This document shows positions 44,934 to 55,000 of a DNA stretch of 64,000 bases, in pieces. Position 1 is the stretch's first letter; the number at the start of each line of letters is the position of its first letter. Position numbers and translations under genes: made by a program. A model generated the notes under the pieces. The model made no database searches. It was not told the origin of the DNA and saw only the letters and a list, made by a program, of their open reading frames with translations. The DNA is from Kitasatospora azatica KCTC 9699 (GTDB lineage: Bacteria > Actinomycetota > Actinomycetes > Streptomycetales > Streptomycetaceae), in contig NZ_JQMO01000003.1 of assembly GCF_000744785.1 (NCBI RefSeq), forward strand, positions 1,364,001-1,428,000, in the 5' to 3' direction.

Positions 44934-46260
44934 ATACCTGCTCGTGCTGTTCTGCACGGCCGCCGTCACCTACCTGCTGACCGGGCCGGTGCGGAAGTTC
45001 GCCATCCTGGCGGGCGCGATGCCGCCGGTGCGCGCCCGCGACGTGCACCGCGAGCCAACCCCGCGGCTCGGCGGCATCGCGATGTTCGGCGGGCTCTGTG
45101 CCGGACTCCTGGTCGCCTCCCAGCTCCACAACCTGGCCAAGGTGTTCCAGAACGACTCGTCCGACATCCGGGCCTTGCTGTCGGGGGTCGGGATCATGTG
45201 GGTGCTCGGCGTGCTGGACGACAAGTGGGGCGTGGACGCGCTGGTGAAGCTGGGCGGCCAGATGATCGCCGCCGGCGTGATGGTCTACCAGGGCATCACG
45301 GTGATCTCGCTGCCGGTGCCCGGCGTCGGACCTGTCGCGCTCAGCCCCACCCTGGGCATGGTGATCACGGTCGCCCTGGTGGTCGTCATGGTCAACGCGG
45401 TGAACTTCATCGACGGTCTGGACGGCCTGGCCGGCGGCATGGTCTGCATCGCCGCGATGGCCTTCTTCCTGTACTCCTACCGGCTCTGGTACGGCTACCA
45501 GATCAGCGAGGCGGCGCCCGCGGTGCTGTTCAGCGCGCTGCTGATCGGGATGTGCCTGGGCTTCCTGCCGCACAACCTGCACCCGGCGCGGATCTTCATG
45601 GGCGACTCCGGCTCGATGATGCTGGGCCTGATGCTGGCGGTGGCCGCGGTCTCGGTGACCGGCCGCGTCGACCCCGACCTGATCACCGCGCAGACCGGCG
45701 GATCGCAGACCACCACCACCCACATCCTGGTGCCGATCTACATCCCGCTGCTGCTGCCGCTGGCCGTGATCGCGCTGCCGCTGGCCGACCTGCTGCTCGC
45801 CGTGGTGCGGCGCACCTGGGCCGGGCGCTCGCCGTTCGCCGCCGACAAGCAGCACCTGCACCACCGGCTGCTGGAGATCGGGCACTCGCACAGCCGGGCC
45901 GTGCTGATCATGTACTTCTGGGCCGCGCTGATCGCCTTCGGCACGGTGGCCTTCTCGGTCACCAACACCGGGCGCACCGTGGTGCTGGCCTGCGCCGGGT
46001 TCTGCCTGGTCGGCCTGGTGGCGCTGCTGCTGCCGTGGTTCAAGCCGAAGGCGCCGGCCGGCGTGCAGTCCTTCGTGCCGCCGCGCTACCGCCGTGGCGG
46101 CACGGCCCGGCGGGGCGCGGCCGTCACCGTCGAGGCGGTCGAGACGCCCCGCGGTGCGCAGCCCGCGCCGGCCGTGAGCGAGCTGTCCGCCGCGGACCGG
46201 GATATCCTGCGGGGCAGCGGCGCCACCGCGCTCGGCAGCAGGAGCGGCGACCGGCCGTGA
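44926..46260 (+). CDS. Undecaprenyl-phosphate sugar-1-phosphate transferase (WecA/MraY family)
   Basis: About 444 residues from GTG 44926, preceded by a strong GGAAGGAGG. Roughly eleven membrane helices are predicted. Family motifs are PTPRLGGIAMFGG, VLDDKWG, NAVNFIDGLDGLAGG, FMGDSGSM and DKQHLHHRLL, where the Asp residues bind Mg2+ and the polyprenyl phosphate. It starts lipid-linked glycopolymer synthesis from a UDP-sugar. The C-terminal ~75 residues are a disordered cytoplasmic tail. In related genomes the atp operon follows; here a convergent gene begins within 31 bases. Confidence 0.93.
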   Translation: MREYLLVLFCTAAVTYLLTGPVRKFAILAGAMPPVRARDVHREPTPRLGGIAMFGGLCAGLLVASQLHNLAKVFQNDSSDIRALLSGVGIMWVLGVLDDKWGVDALVKLGGQMIAAGVMVYQGITVISLPVPGVGPVALSPTLGMVITVALVVVMVNAVNFIDGLDGLAGGMVCIAAMAFFLYSYRLWYGYQISEAAPAVLFSALLIGMCLGFLPHNLHPARIFMGDSGSMMLGLMLAVAAVSVTGRVDPDLITAQTGGSQTTTTHILVPIYIPLLLPLAVIALPLADLLLAVVRRTWAGRSPFAADKQHLHHRLLEIGHSHSRAVLIMYFWAALIAFGTVAFSVTNTGRTVVLACAGFCLVGLVALLLPWFKPKAPAGVQSFVPPRYRRGGTARRGAAVTVEAVETPRGAQPAPAVSELSAADRDILRGSGATALGSRSGDRP

Positions 46261-46290
46261 GACCGGGCCGCTTGGGCTGCCGAGCGGCGC

Positions 46291-46953
46291 TCAGGCCGAG
46301 CGCGGCACCGTGATGGCGGTGAGCGCCAGGCCCTGCTCGGTCAGCCAGCGGCCGGTGAAGCCGGTCAGCTGGCGGCCCTCCACTACCGGCGCCGGGACCA
46401 GCAGCTGGGCCGTGAACCCGCCCTGCGCGTCGAAGGTGAGCGAGGCCTCCTCGAAGTCCAGGAACACGTGGGTGAGCGGGAACCAGGCCTTGTAGACGCT
46501 CTCCTTGGCGCTGAACAGCAGCCGGTCCCAGGGCACCTCCGGCCGCTGCGCGGCCAGCGCGCGCAGCCGGGGCAACTCCTCCGGCCTGGCGATCGCCTCC
46601 AGCACGCCCTCCGGCAGCGGCTCGGCGGGCTCGGCGTCGATGCCGATGGTCAGCACCTGGGACGAGCGGGCCAGCGCGGCCGCCCGGAAGCCCTGACAGT
46701 GCGTCATGCTTCCGACCACCCCTTCGGGCCAGCACGGCACGCCTCGAGGACCGGGCAGGATCGGCGCCGCGGGCACGCCGAGCTCGGCCAGCGCCCGCCG
46801 GGCGCAGAGCCGCACCGCGCGGAACTCGTCCTGGCGCGACTCGACCGAGGTGCTGATCAGCTCCTCCTCCGCCGGGGAGAGCCGCTCGGTCACCGGCCCC
46901 GCGCTGCGGTCGCTGACGCTCACCACCGACGACGGCAGGATCCGCCCGATCAC
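46291..46953 (-). CDS. 4'-phosphopantetheinyl transferase (Sfp/EntD type)
   Basis: A 220-residue protein. GTG 46953 overlaps the metallophosphoesterase stop by 4 bases. Diagnostic motifs are TIGIDAEPAEPL (the GIDxE metal site) and LLFSAKESVYKAWFP (the KEsxxK motif), with GSMTHCQGF upstream, the EntD-like GSxTHC element. It transfers phosphopantetheine from CoA onto carrier proteins and is the obvious candidate to activate the ACPs of the adjacent PKS. It may also serve other pathways. Confidence 0.93.
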   Translation of the reverse strand: MIGRILPSSVVSVSDRSAGPVTERLSPAEEELISTSVESRQDEFRAVRLCARRALAELGVPAAPILPGPRGVPCWPEGVVGSMTHCQGFRAAALARSSQVLTIGIDAEPAEPLPEGVLEAIARPEELPRLRALAAQRPEVPWDRLLFSAKESVYKAWFPLTHVFLDFEEASLTFDAQGGFTAQLLVPAPVVEGRQLTGFTGRWLTEQGLALTAITVPRSA

Positions 46954-47819
46954 GCCGCGCCCTCGGCCGGCGGCGCCGGAAGGATCCGCCGCAGGCCGGG
47001 CGTGCCGGAGCCGCGCCGCTGCCACTCACGCGGATAGCCCACTGAGACCTCCTCGAAGCGCACACCGTCGTACCAGGTGGTCCGGGGGATGTGGAGATGG
47101 CCGTAGACCATGACCTCGGTCCGGAACCTGGTGTGCCAGTCGGCCGTGGCGGTGGTGCCGCACCACAGGGCGAACTCCGGGTAATACAGGATGTCGGTCG
47201 GCGTGCGCACCAGCGGATAGTGGTTGACCAGGACCAGCGGCACCGACGGATCGCAGTCCGCCAGCCGCCGCTCGGTCTCGGCCACCCGGGCCCGACACCA
47301 GGCCTCGCGGCTCGGGTAGGGGTCGGGGTGCAGCAGGAACTCGTCCGAGCAGACCACCCCCACCTCGTGCGCGTGCTCCAGGGCCTGCTCCTGGGTGCGC
47401 GTGCCGGCCGGGCGGAAGGTGTAGTCGTACAGCAGGAAGAGCGGCGCGATCCGCACCGGCCCGCCCTGGCCGTGCCAGACCGGGTACGGATCCTCCGGTG
47501 TTATGACCCCGAGCTCCCGGCACAGGTCCACCAGCCGCTGGTACCGGGCGACCCCGCGCAGCTGCGAAGGGTCGTCGCCGTGCGACCAGAGTTCGTGGTT
47601 GCCCGGTGCCCAGATGACCTTGGCGAACCGCTCGGCGAGCAGCCCCAGGGCCCAGGCGATGTCGTCCACGATCTCGCTGACGTCGCCGGCGACGATCAGC
47701 CAGTCGTCCGGGGAGTGCGGCTGGAGCGCCTCGACCAGGGAGCGGTTCTCGGCGTAGCTGATGTGCAGGTCGCTGATGGCGAGGAGGGAACCGCCTCGCT
47801 CATCAGTGGTGTTCGTCAC
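46950..47819 (-). CDS. Calcineurin-like metallophosphoesterase
   Basis: A 289-residue protein starting at GTG 47819 behind GGAAGG. The metal-binding motifs are AISDLHISY, IVAGDVSE, APGNHELW, VNHYPL and VYGHLHIPR, the five standard metallophosphoesterase blocks. It is translationally coupled to the phosphopantetheinyl transferase, a frequent actinobacterial pair. A role in CoA or carrier-protein phosphopantetheine turnover is tempting but unproven. Confidence 0.9.
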   Translation of the reverse strand: MTNTTDERGGSLLAISDLHISYAENRSLVEALQPHSPDDWLIVAGDVSEIVDDIAWALGLLAERFAKVIWAPGNHELWSHGDDPSQLRGVARYQRLVDLCRELGVITPEDPYPVWHGQGGPVRIAPLFLLYDYTFRPAGTRTQEQALEHAHEVGVVCSDEFLLHPDPYPSREAWCRARVAETERRLADCDPSVPLVLVNHYPLVRTPTDILYYPEFALWCGTTATADWHTRFRTEVMVYGHLHIPRTTWYDGVRFEEVSVGYPREWQRRGSGTPGLRRILPAPPAEGAA

Positions 47820-47848
47820 TGCGTGCCTTCCAGATGGTGCGGGAGCGG

Positions 47849-48814
47849 TCAGGCCTGAGTCTGGCGCCAGGCCCGGTAGGTGGCCGCGATGCCTTCACTG
47901 AGCGAGATCTGCGGCTGCCAGCCGAGGGCGGCCAGGCGACCGGTGTCCAGCAGCTTGCGCGGCGTGCCGTCCGGCTTGCTGCTGTCCCAGACCAGCTCGC
48001 CGGTGTAACCGACCGCGTCGGCCACCGTGCGGGCCAGCTCATGGATCGTCAAGTCGTAGCCGCAGCCCACGTTGACGGGTGCGTCGCCGTCGTAGCGCCG
48101 CAGCAGCACCTCGCAGGCGGCGGCCAGGTCGTCCGAGTGCAGGAACTCGCGGCGCGGCGTGCCGGTACCCCACAGGGCCACCTCGGGACGGCCCGCCTCC
48201 TTCGCCTCGTGGAAGCGGCGGATCATCGCCGGCAGCACGTGCGAGGTCTCCAGGTCGAAGTTGTCGCCCGGGCCGTACAGGTTGCCCGGCATCGCCACCA
48301 CGTAGGAGGCTCCGTACTGCTTGCGGTAGGACTGGACCTGCACGATCCCGGCGATCTTGGCAATCGCGTACGCCTCGTTGGTGGGCTCCAGCGGCCCGGT
48401 CATCAGGGCGTCCTCGGTGATCGGCTGCGCTGTCACGCGCGGGTAGATGCAGCTGGAACCGAGGAAGAGCAGCCGCCGTACGCCCGCCGCGTACGAGCCG
48501 GCGATCACGTTCAGCTGGATGCGCAGGTTGTCCTCGATGAACTGCACCGGGTAGGTGCTGTTCGCCATGATCCCGCCGACCTTGGCGGCAGCGAGCACCA
48601 CGGCGTCCGGGCGCTCTTGGCGCAGGAAGGCAGCGGTGGCGGCCTCGTCGCGCAGGTCGAGCTCGGCGCGGGTGCGGACGATGATCTCGTAGCCCGCAGC
48701 GGTCAGACGGCGGACCAGGGCGGAGCCCACCAGGCCGCGGTGGCCGGCCACGAAGATCCGGGCGGGCGGCGGCAGCAGGTCCTCGTGAAGGTCGGCCCTC
48801 TCCTGGTTGCTCAT
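47849..48814 (-). CDS. fcl: GDP-L-fucose synthase (GDP-4-keto-6-deoxymannose epimerase/reductase)
   Basis: A 321-residue extended SDR. ATG 48814 overlaps the gmd stop by 4 bases. Motifs are [41 protein letters not shown] and the catalytic YAIAKIAG, all typical of Fcl/WcaG. It converts GDP-4-keto-6-deoxy-D-mannose to GDP-L-fucose using NADPH. The C-terminal [13 protein letters not shown] substrate-binding segment is intact. With gmd it forms a complete GDP-fucose route. Confidence 0.95.
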   Translation of the reverse strand: MSNQERADLHEDLLPPPARIFVAGHRGLVGSALVRRLTAAGYEIIVRTRAELDLRDEAATAAFLRQERPDAVVLAAAKVGGIMANSTYPVQFIEDNLRIQLNVIAGSYAAGVRRLLFLGSSCIYPRVTAQPITEDALMTGPLEPTNEAYAIAKIAGIVQVQSYRKQYGASYVVAMPGNLYGPGDNFDLETSHVLPAMIRRFHEAKEAGRPEVALWGTGTPRREFLHSDDLAAACEVLLRRYDGDAPVNVGCGYDLTIHELARTVADAVGYTGELVWDSSKPDGTPRKLLDTGRLAALGWQPQISLSEGIAATYRAWRQTQA

Positions 48815-49836
48815 CGGTCCACCCGCACACCGACGCCGGCGACCTGGTTCTCCAACTGCTCGATGTCGGCGGCGACCATGATCCGCGCGAGCTCGGCGAA
48901 CTTCGCCTGCGGGGTCCAGCCGAGCTGCTCGCTCGCCTTGGAGGCGTCCCCGATCAGCGCGTCCACCTCGGAGGGACGGTCGTAGCTGGGGTCGTAGCGC
49001 ACGTACTCGCTCCAGTCCAGGCCGGCCGCGTCGAAGGCGACCTCGCAGAACTCGCGCACGGTGTGTGCCTCGCCGGTGGCCACCACGTAGTCGTCGGGCG
49101 TGTCGGTCTGGAGCATGCGCCACATCGCCTCGACGTACTCCGGCGCGTAGCCCCAGTCGCGGCGGGCCTCCAGGTTGCCCAGGTACAGCCGGTCCTGGAG
49201 GCCGGCCTGGATCCGGGCCACCGCGCGGGTGATCTTGCGGGTCACGAAGGTCTCGCCACGGCGAGGGCTCTCGTGGTTGAAGAGGATCCCGTTCACCGCG
49301 TGCATGCCGTAGGCCTCGCGGTAGTTGACGGTGGCCCAGTACCCGAAGACCTTGGCGCACCCGTACGGGCTGCGCGGGTGGAAGGGCGTCTTCTCGTTCT
49401 GCGGCGGCGGGGTGGCGCCGAACATCTCCGAGGAGGACGCCTGGTAGACCTTGGTCCGCACGTCGCTGGCCCGGATCGCCTCCAGTAGCCGCAGCGAGCC
49501 GAGCCCGGTGACGTCGCCCGTGTAGAGCGGCATCTCGAAGGAGACCCGGACGTGGCTCTGCGCGGCGAGGTTGTAGACCTCGTCGGGCTGTACCTCGCGC
49601 AGCAGGTTGACCAGCGCCACCCCGTCCGAGAGGTCCACGTAGTGCAGCTTCAGCCGGCGTCCGACGGTCTGCGGGTCCTCGTAGATGTGGTCGATGCGCT
49701 CGGTGTTGAAGCTGGACGAGCGCCGGATCAGGCCGTGCACCTCGTAGCCCTTTTCGAGCAGGAGCTCCGCGAGGTAGGAGCCGTCCTGACCGGTGATCCC
49801 GGTGATCACGGCCGTCTTCCGTGGCAGCTGAGACAT
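48811..49836 (-). CDS. gmd: GDP-mannose 4,6-dehydratase
   Basis: About 341 residues from ATG 49836, chosen because GAGGA lies 8 bases upstream; ATG 49860 has no ribosome site. Motifs are [46 protein letters not shown], the catalytic SEMFG and [10 protein letters not shown], then [17 protein letters not shown]. It forms GDP-4-keto-6-deoxymannose. A GC hairpin separates it from the glycosyltransferase upstream. Confidence 0.96.
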   Translation of the reverse strand: MSQLPRKTAVITGITGQDGSYLAELLLEKGYEVHGLIRRSSSFNTERIDHIYEDPQTVGRRLKLHYVDLSDGVALVNLLREVQPDEVYNLAAQSHVRVSFEMPLYTGDVTGLGSLRLLEAIRASDVRTKVYQASSSEMFGATPPPQNEKTPFHPRSPYGCAKVFGYWATVNYREAYGMHAVNGILFNHESPRRGETFVTRKITRAVARIQAGLQDRLYLGNLEARRDWGYAPEYVEAMWRMLQTDTPDDYVVATGEAHTVREFCEVAFDAAGLDWSEYVRYDPSYDRPSEVDALIGDASKASEQLGWTPQAKFAELARIMVAADIEQLENQVAGVGVRVDR

Positions 49837-49909
49837 CTGATGGGTCCTCATATCGTTCATGGGTCGGTGGGGTTGGGGCGATCGGCCGGGTGGGGCGGCC
49901 GGATGGGGT

Positions 49910-49938
49910 GGGGCGGCGGCTGGTACGGCCGCCGCCCC
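49910..49938. terminator. GC hairpin between glycosyltransferase and gmd
   Basis: GGGGCGGCGGC (49910-49920) pairs with GCCGCCGCCCC (49928-49938) over a 7-nt loop. It may be a terminator or partial attenuator after the glycosyltransferase. The adjoining 49867-49912 is packed with GGG/GGGG runs on the plus strand. Confidence 0.6.
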
Positions 49939-49955
49939 GGCACGGCGCGGGCGAT

Positions 49956-51167
49956 TCAGCCGCGGACGCGCGCCAGGTACGCCTCGATCTCGTCCACCAC
50001 CCGGATCGCGCCGCCGCCCTCGACGACCTCCTTCTGCATGACCCGGCAGCGCTCCTGCATCTCCTGGTCGGCGGCGACCTTCAGCACCGCCTCGCGCAGC
50101 GCCTCCGGGGTCACCTCGTCACCCGGGATCCGCAGCCCCAGGCCCAGCTCCTCGGTGCGGAGCGCGACCAGGTCGAGCTCGGCGGCCTGCGGCACCGCGA
50201 CCAGCGGAGTGCCGTAGTACATGGACTCCATCGTGCTGCCCAGGCCCGAGTGGGTGACGAAGACCTGACCGTGTTCCAGCACCGCGAGCTGCGACGGGAT
50301 CCGCTGCTTCACCTCGAAGTTCGCCGGGATCGGGCCGAGGTCGGCCGGGTCGACGTTCGGGCCGGTCGCGATGACGACGTTCCAGTCCAGGTCGGCGAAG
50401 GCGGCGATGGCCTTCTTGTAGAACTCTGCCCGTGCGTTCCAGACCGAGCCGAGGGTGATCAGCAGGGTCGGGTTGTCGTTCTGCGGCGGCTCCCAGTGCT
50501 CCTCGGTGCTGCGGTCGATCAGGCTGGGGCCGACGAAGACGAAGCGCTCGTCGAAGGTCTCCCCGGCCGGCTGGTAGGAGCGCGCCATGAAGACCAGGTT
50601 GAGGTCCTCGATCCCGTCGAGGATCTCCCCGGTCGAGCCGGTCGCGAGGTTGTGCGTCTCGCGGAACTCGGTGAGCCGGGTGAAGAACTCGACCAGCTTG
50701 GGGTGCTCGGGGGTGATCGAGGGGAACTCGCCGGCCAGCGCTTCGTTCAGCGAGTAGTGCTCGTTGGATGCGAAGAGCGGGATCGACTGCACCGCCGGGC
50801 AGCTCCACTTGGTGGCCAGCGCGCGGCCGGCGTGGTGCATCAGCGCGTCGTAGAAGAGCAGGTCGGGCTCGTCACCGACGAAGTGCGGCGCGGCGCCGGC
50901 CACGGCGGCCTCGTTCTCCAGCAGGAACTTCAGCGGACCGCCGGCCATCTCGTCGTCGGAGACCTTCTCCGGCGCGCTCTTCCCCTCCGGCCACGTGGAG
51001 GTGTAGTGCGCCACGGCCGCGCCGACCGAGGAGACCTTCTCGGTGAAGTCGGGGGTGGTGATGTAGGTGACCCGGTAGCCACGGCGCACCAGCTCGGCGA
51101 CCACCACGAGGGTGGGGTTGATGTGGCCGTGGAAGGGCGCGTTGAGGATGGCTATGTGCTTGCTCAC
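49956..51167 (-). CDS. MGT-type macrolide/polyketide glycosyltransferase (GT-1)
   Basis: About 403 residues from GTG 51167 ([17 protein letters not shown]); GGAG lies 9 bases upstream, whereas ATG 51182 lacks a site. It is a GT-B fold enzyme: the N-terminal acceptor half carries HGHINP, and the C-terminal half has [17 protein letters not shown] and the donor-binding [23 protein letters not shown]. Closest in appearance to the OleD/OleI macrolide glycosyltransferases, which use UDP-glucose for self-resistance. With gmd and fcl adjacent, a GDP-sugar donor is possible but unusual for this family. Confidence 0.9.
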   Translation of the reverse strand: MSKHIAILNAPFHGHINPTLVVVAELVRRGYRVTYITTPDFTEKVSSVGAAVAHYTSTWPEGKSAPEKVSDDEMAGGPLKFLLENEAAVAGAAPHFVGDEPDLLFYDALMHHAGRALATKWSCPAVQSIPLFASNEHYSLNEALAGEFPSITPEHPKLVEFFTRLTEFRETHNLATGSTGEILDGIEDLNLVFMARSYQPAGETFDERFVFVGPSLIDRSTEEHWEPPQNDNPTLLITLGSVWNARAEFYKKAIAAFADLDWNVVIATGPNVDPADLGPIPANFEVKQRIPSQLAVLEHGQVFVTHSGLGSTMESMYYGTPLVAVPQAAELDLVALRTEELGLGLRIPGDEVTPEALREAVLKVAADQEMQERCRVMQKEVVEGGGAIRVVDEIEAYLARVRG

Positions 51168-51213
51168 TGGTTCTGACTCCATGGGGCTGGTGCGGTTGTT
51201 GGTGCTTCGGTGA

Positions 51214-51981
51214 TCAGGCGTTCTTGGTGTGCCGCGCGAGGTGGTCGGAGATCGTGCGGAGCACCGGCTGCTGCTGGGCCGCGAGATAGAAGTGGCCGCC
51301 CGGGAAGACCTCCAGCTCGAACGCCGCCGAGGTGTGCTCCTGCCAGGCCCGGGCCTCGTCGATGCTCGTCATCGGGTCGGCGTCGCCGGTGAGCATGACG
51401 ATCGGGCAGTCGAGCTTCGCGCCGGGCACGTAGCGGTAGGCCTCGATCGCCCGGTAGTCGCTGCGCAGCGCCGGCAGGATCATCCGCAGCAGCTCCTCGT
51501 CCGAGAGCAGCTGGGCATCGGTCCCGTTGAGCCGCTGCATCTCGCGGATCAGGCCGTCGTCGTCCAGCGAGTGGACGTTCTCGTCCCGGTAGCGGTCCGG
51601 CGCCCGGCGCCCGGAGGCGAACAGGACCACCGGCGGGGCCCCGAGCTTGTCCTGGAAGCGCCGCGCCACCTCGAAGGCGAGAACGGCGCCCATGCTGTGG
51701 CCGAAGAAGGCCAACGGCCGGTCGGTCCACGCCTGGAGAGCGTCGAAGATCTGGTCCGCGAGCGGGGCGATGTCCTCGATGGACGGCTCACTGCGCCGGT
51801 CCTGCCGGCCCGGGTACTGCACGGCCAGCACCTCCACCGACGTCGGCATCGCGGCGGAGACCGGGAAGTAGAAGGTGCCCGAGCCACCGGCGTGCGGGAA
51901 GCACACCAGCCGGACGGCGGCCTCGGGGGAAGGGTGGTAGCGCCGAATCCAGGGATCGGTGCCCGCGGCAGCCACGGTCAT
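51214..51981 (-). CDS. Type II (editing) thioesterase
   Basis: A 255-residue alpha/beta hydrolase from ATG 51981. Motifs are VCFPHAGGSGTFYFPVS, the nucleophile FFGHSMGAVLAFEVAR, LTGDADPMT and the catalytic His in FPGGHFYL. Such stand-alone enzymes remove stalled or wrongly primed acyl groups from PKS carrier proteins. It lies 80 bases after the PKS stop and belongs to the cluster. Confidence 0.94.
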   Translation of the reverse strand: MTVAAAGTDPWIRRYHPSPEAAVRLVCFPHAGGSGTFYFPVSAAMPTSVEVLAVQYPGRQDRRSEPSIEDIAPLADQIFDALQAWTDRPLAFFGHSMGAVLAFEVARRFQDKLGAPPVVLFASGRRAPDRYRDENVHSLDDDGLIREMQRLNGTDAQLLSDEELLRMILPALRSDYRAIEAYRYVPGAKLDCPIVMLTGDADPMTSIDEARAWQEHTSAAFELEVFPGGHFYLAAQQQPVLRTISDHLARHTKNA

Positions 51982-52061
51982 GGTTCCGTCTCTCTTTTCG
52001 TCATGCTCGTCGGGTGAGGTGTTGCCTGGTGTGGTGCGGTGTGCTGAGGTGGCCGGCCGGT

Positions 52062-55000
52062 TCAGAGGACTTCGGTCAGCCATTCCTCGACGGCGTCCGC
52101 GGTGGTGGCCGCGTGATTCTCGACAATGGTGAAGTGATCACCAGGGACTGACGTCTCGTCATGCTTCAGCTGCCACTCGATGTGCAGCCGGTCCGAGGCG
52201 TCGGTGTTCGCCGTGGCGTCGCTCCCGAGCGGTATCTGATCCGTCGCGCGGACCAGGAGCGTGGGCGTGTTGACCTCCTCCGGGTGCCATTCGGGGAGGA
52301 TGCGGTGATAGGCGCCCATCGCCGTTAGGCGGGTGGCGTTCATCAGGTCGCCGCCCAGCTTCTGCTCCCGGTCGAAGACGATGCCGAGCATGGCGTCGCC
52401 CACCCGCTGGCTGACCTCGGTACCCGGCCACGGGCTGTCCAGCAGGACCAGGCCCGCCGGTGCGGCCCCGAGGGCTTCGAGCCGCTCGGTGACCGCGTGC
52501 GCGACATGGCCGCCGGCGGAGTGGCCGGCCAGCACGAACGGCTCCTCACCGGCGTACCGCAGCACCGCCTCGGCCTGCAGCCGGACCAGGGCGTCGAACG
52601 TCTCCGGGACACTCTCCCCCTCGATGAACCCCGGCTGCGGCAGCACGGACACCTGCCGACGATCGCGCAGGGCGGCGGCGAAGCGCGAGTACTGCTGGGG
52701 CCCGGCCGTCGCGACCACGGCGGGGAAGCAGATCAGGGACGGCCTCGCACTCCCCGTGGCGAGGCGCACCGGCCGTGGGATGTGCGCGAAGGCCGTGTTG
52801 CCGTCGAACGACTGGCGCAGGCGCGAGGCCGCGATCAGCAGGTCGTTGCCGGCGGCGTTCTGACCGGTGCTGAAGGACTGGCGGAACAGCGCCACCAGGC
52901 CGGCCGGGACGACCTCGGCGCGCGGTGGTCGGTCCGCGGTGGTCTCCGTGGCGGGGGCTGCCTCGGGGGCGACCGCGTCCTCGGCCGGGGCGCCGGCTTG
53001 GTCGAGTTTGGTGCGGAGGAACGCGGCCACGGCCGTCGGCGTGCTCTGCTCGAAGAGCAGCGCGGCCGGGAGGCGCAGGTCCGTTGCCGAAGCCAGCCGG
53101 TTCCGGAGCTTGACGGCGGTCAGCGAGTCGAAGCCCAGGTCGAAGAACCCGCGTGCCGGGTCGATGGCCTCGGCCGACGCGTGGCCGAGGACGGCGGCCG
53201 CCTCCCTGCGCACCAGGTTGAGCAGGAGGCTGTCCCGCTCGGCGTCCGGCGCGCTCCGCAGCTGCTTGGCCATGGATGGTGCGGCGGGGGCTGAGGTCAG
53301 GTCGGCGTTGCCGGTCGGTGCTGCTTCGAGCCAGTAGTGGCGGTGTTGGAAGGCGTAGGTGGGGAGTTGGGTGGTGGTGCCGCCGGTGAGGAGGGGGGTG
53401 AGGTTGGTGGGGTGGCCGTGGGTGTGGAGGGTGGTGAGGGAGGTGAGGAAGCGGTGGTGGCTGCTTTCGTTTCGGCGCAGGGTGCCGGTGATGAGGATGG
53501 TGTCGGGGTTGTCGGTGGTTTCGGCGGTCTGGTCGATGCCGTAGGTGAGGACGGGGTGGGGGCTGATCTCGATGAAGGTGGTGTGGCCCTGGTCGATGAG
53601 GGCGCGGACGGTCTCTTCGAAGCGGACGGTCTGGCGCAGGTTGCGGTACCAGTACGCGCCGTCGAGGGTGGTGGTGTCGGTGAGTTCGGTGGTGACGGTG
53701 GAGTGGAACGCCACCTGGGCCTCGCCCGGCGCCAGGTCGGCCAGCAGGACGGCGAGTTCGGCTTCGAGGTCTTCGACCTGGGGTGAGTGGGAGGCGTAGT
53801 CGACGGGGATGCGGCGGGCGCGCACACCCTCCGCCTGATAGTGGGCCTGGAGCTCGTCCAGCGCCTGGGTCTCGCCCGACACGACGATCGAGGTCGGGCC
53901 GTTGACGGCGGCGATGGCGAGGCCGCCGTCGGGGCGGGTGGCCAGTTCGGCCTGGATCTCGTTCAGGGGGAGGGGGATGGAGAGCATGCCGCCGCGTCCG
54001 GCGAGCGCGGTGATGGCCTTGCTGCGCAGGGCCGCGACGCGGGCGCCGTCTTCGAGCGTGAGGGCGCCGGCGACGACGGCGGCGGCGATCTCGCCCTGCG
54101 AGTGCCCGATCACGGCGGCCGGCTGGACGCCGTAGGACTGCCACAGGGCGGCGAGGGAGACCATGACGGCGAACAGCACGGGCTGCACGACGTCGACGCG
54201 CTCCAGCGAGGGCGCGCCTTCCGTCTCGCGCAGCACGCCGGTCAGCGACCAGTCCACGAACGGCGCGAGGGCCTGCTCGCACTCGGCGATGCGCTGCGCG
54301 AACACCGGCGAGGTGTCGAGCAGTTCGACGGCCATCCCGGCCCACTGCGCACCCTGACCGGGGAACACGAAGACGGTGCGTCCCCTGGAGCCGAAAGCCG
54401 TGCCTCGCACCACATTGTCGGCTTCGCTGCCTTCGGCGAGCGCGGTCAGGCCGGCCAGCAGCCCCTCGTGCCCTTCGCCGATGATGGCGGCGCGGTGCTC
54501 GAAGGCGGTGCGGGTGGTGGCGAGGGAGTGGGCGACGTCGAGCGGCGTGAGCTCGGGGTGCGCCTGAAGGTGGGTCAGCAGCTGCTGGGCCTGAGCCTGG
54601 AGAGCGTCAGGGGTGCGGGCGGAGACCAGCCATGGAAGGACGGAGGGTTCGGTGGCGGGCACTGGCGGCTCGGCGTCCTGTGCGGGTGCCTGCTCGAGGA
54701 TGACGTGCGCGTTGGTGCCGCTGATCCCGAAGGCGGAGACGGCGGCCCGGCGGGGCTCGCCGGTCTCCGGCCAGGCCGTCGCCTCGGTCAGCAGCTCGAC
54801 CGTGCCCGCCGACCAGTCGACCTCGGGTGTCGGCTCGTTGACGTGGAGGGTCTTGGGCAGCACGCCGTGCCGGAGCGCCTCGACCATCTTGATGACGCCG
54901 GCGACGCCGGCGGCGGCCTGGGTATGGCCGATGTTGGACTTCACCGAGCCGAGGTGCAGCGGTCGGCCGTCGGGGCGGTTCTGCCCGTAGGTGGCGAGCA

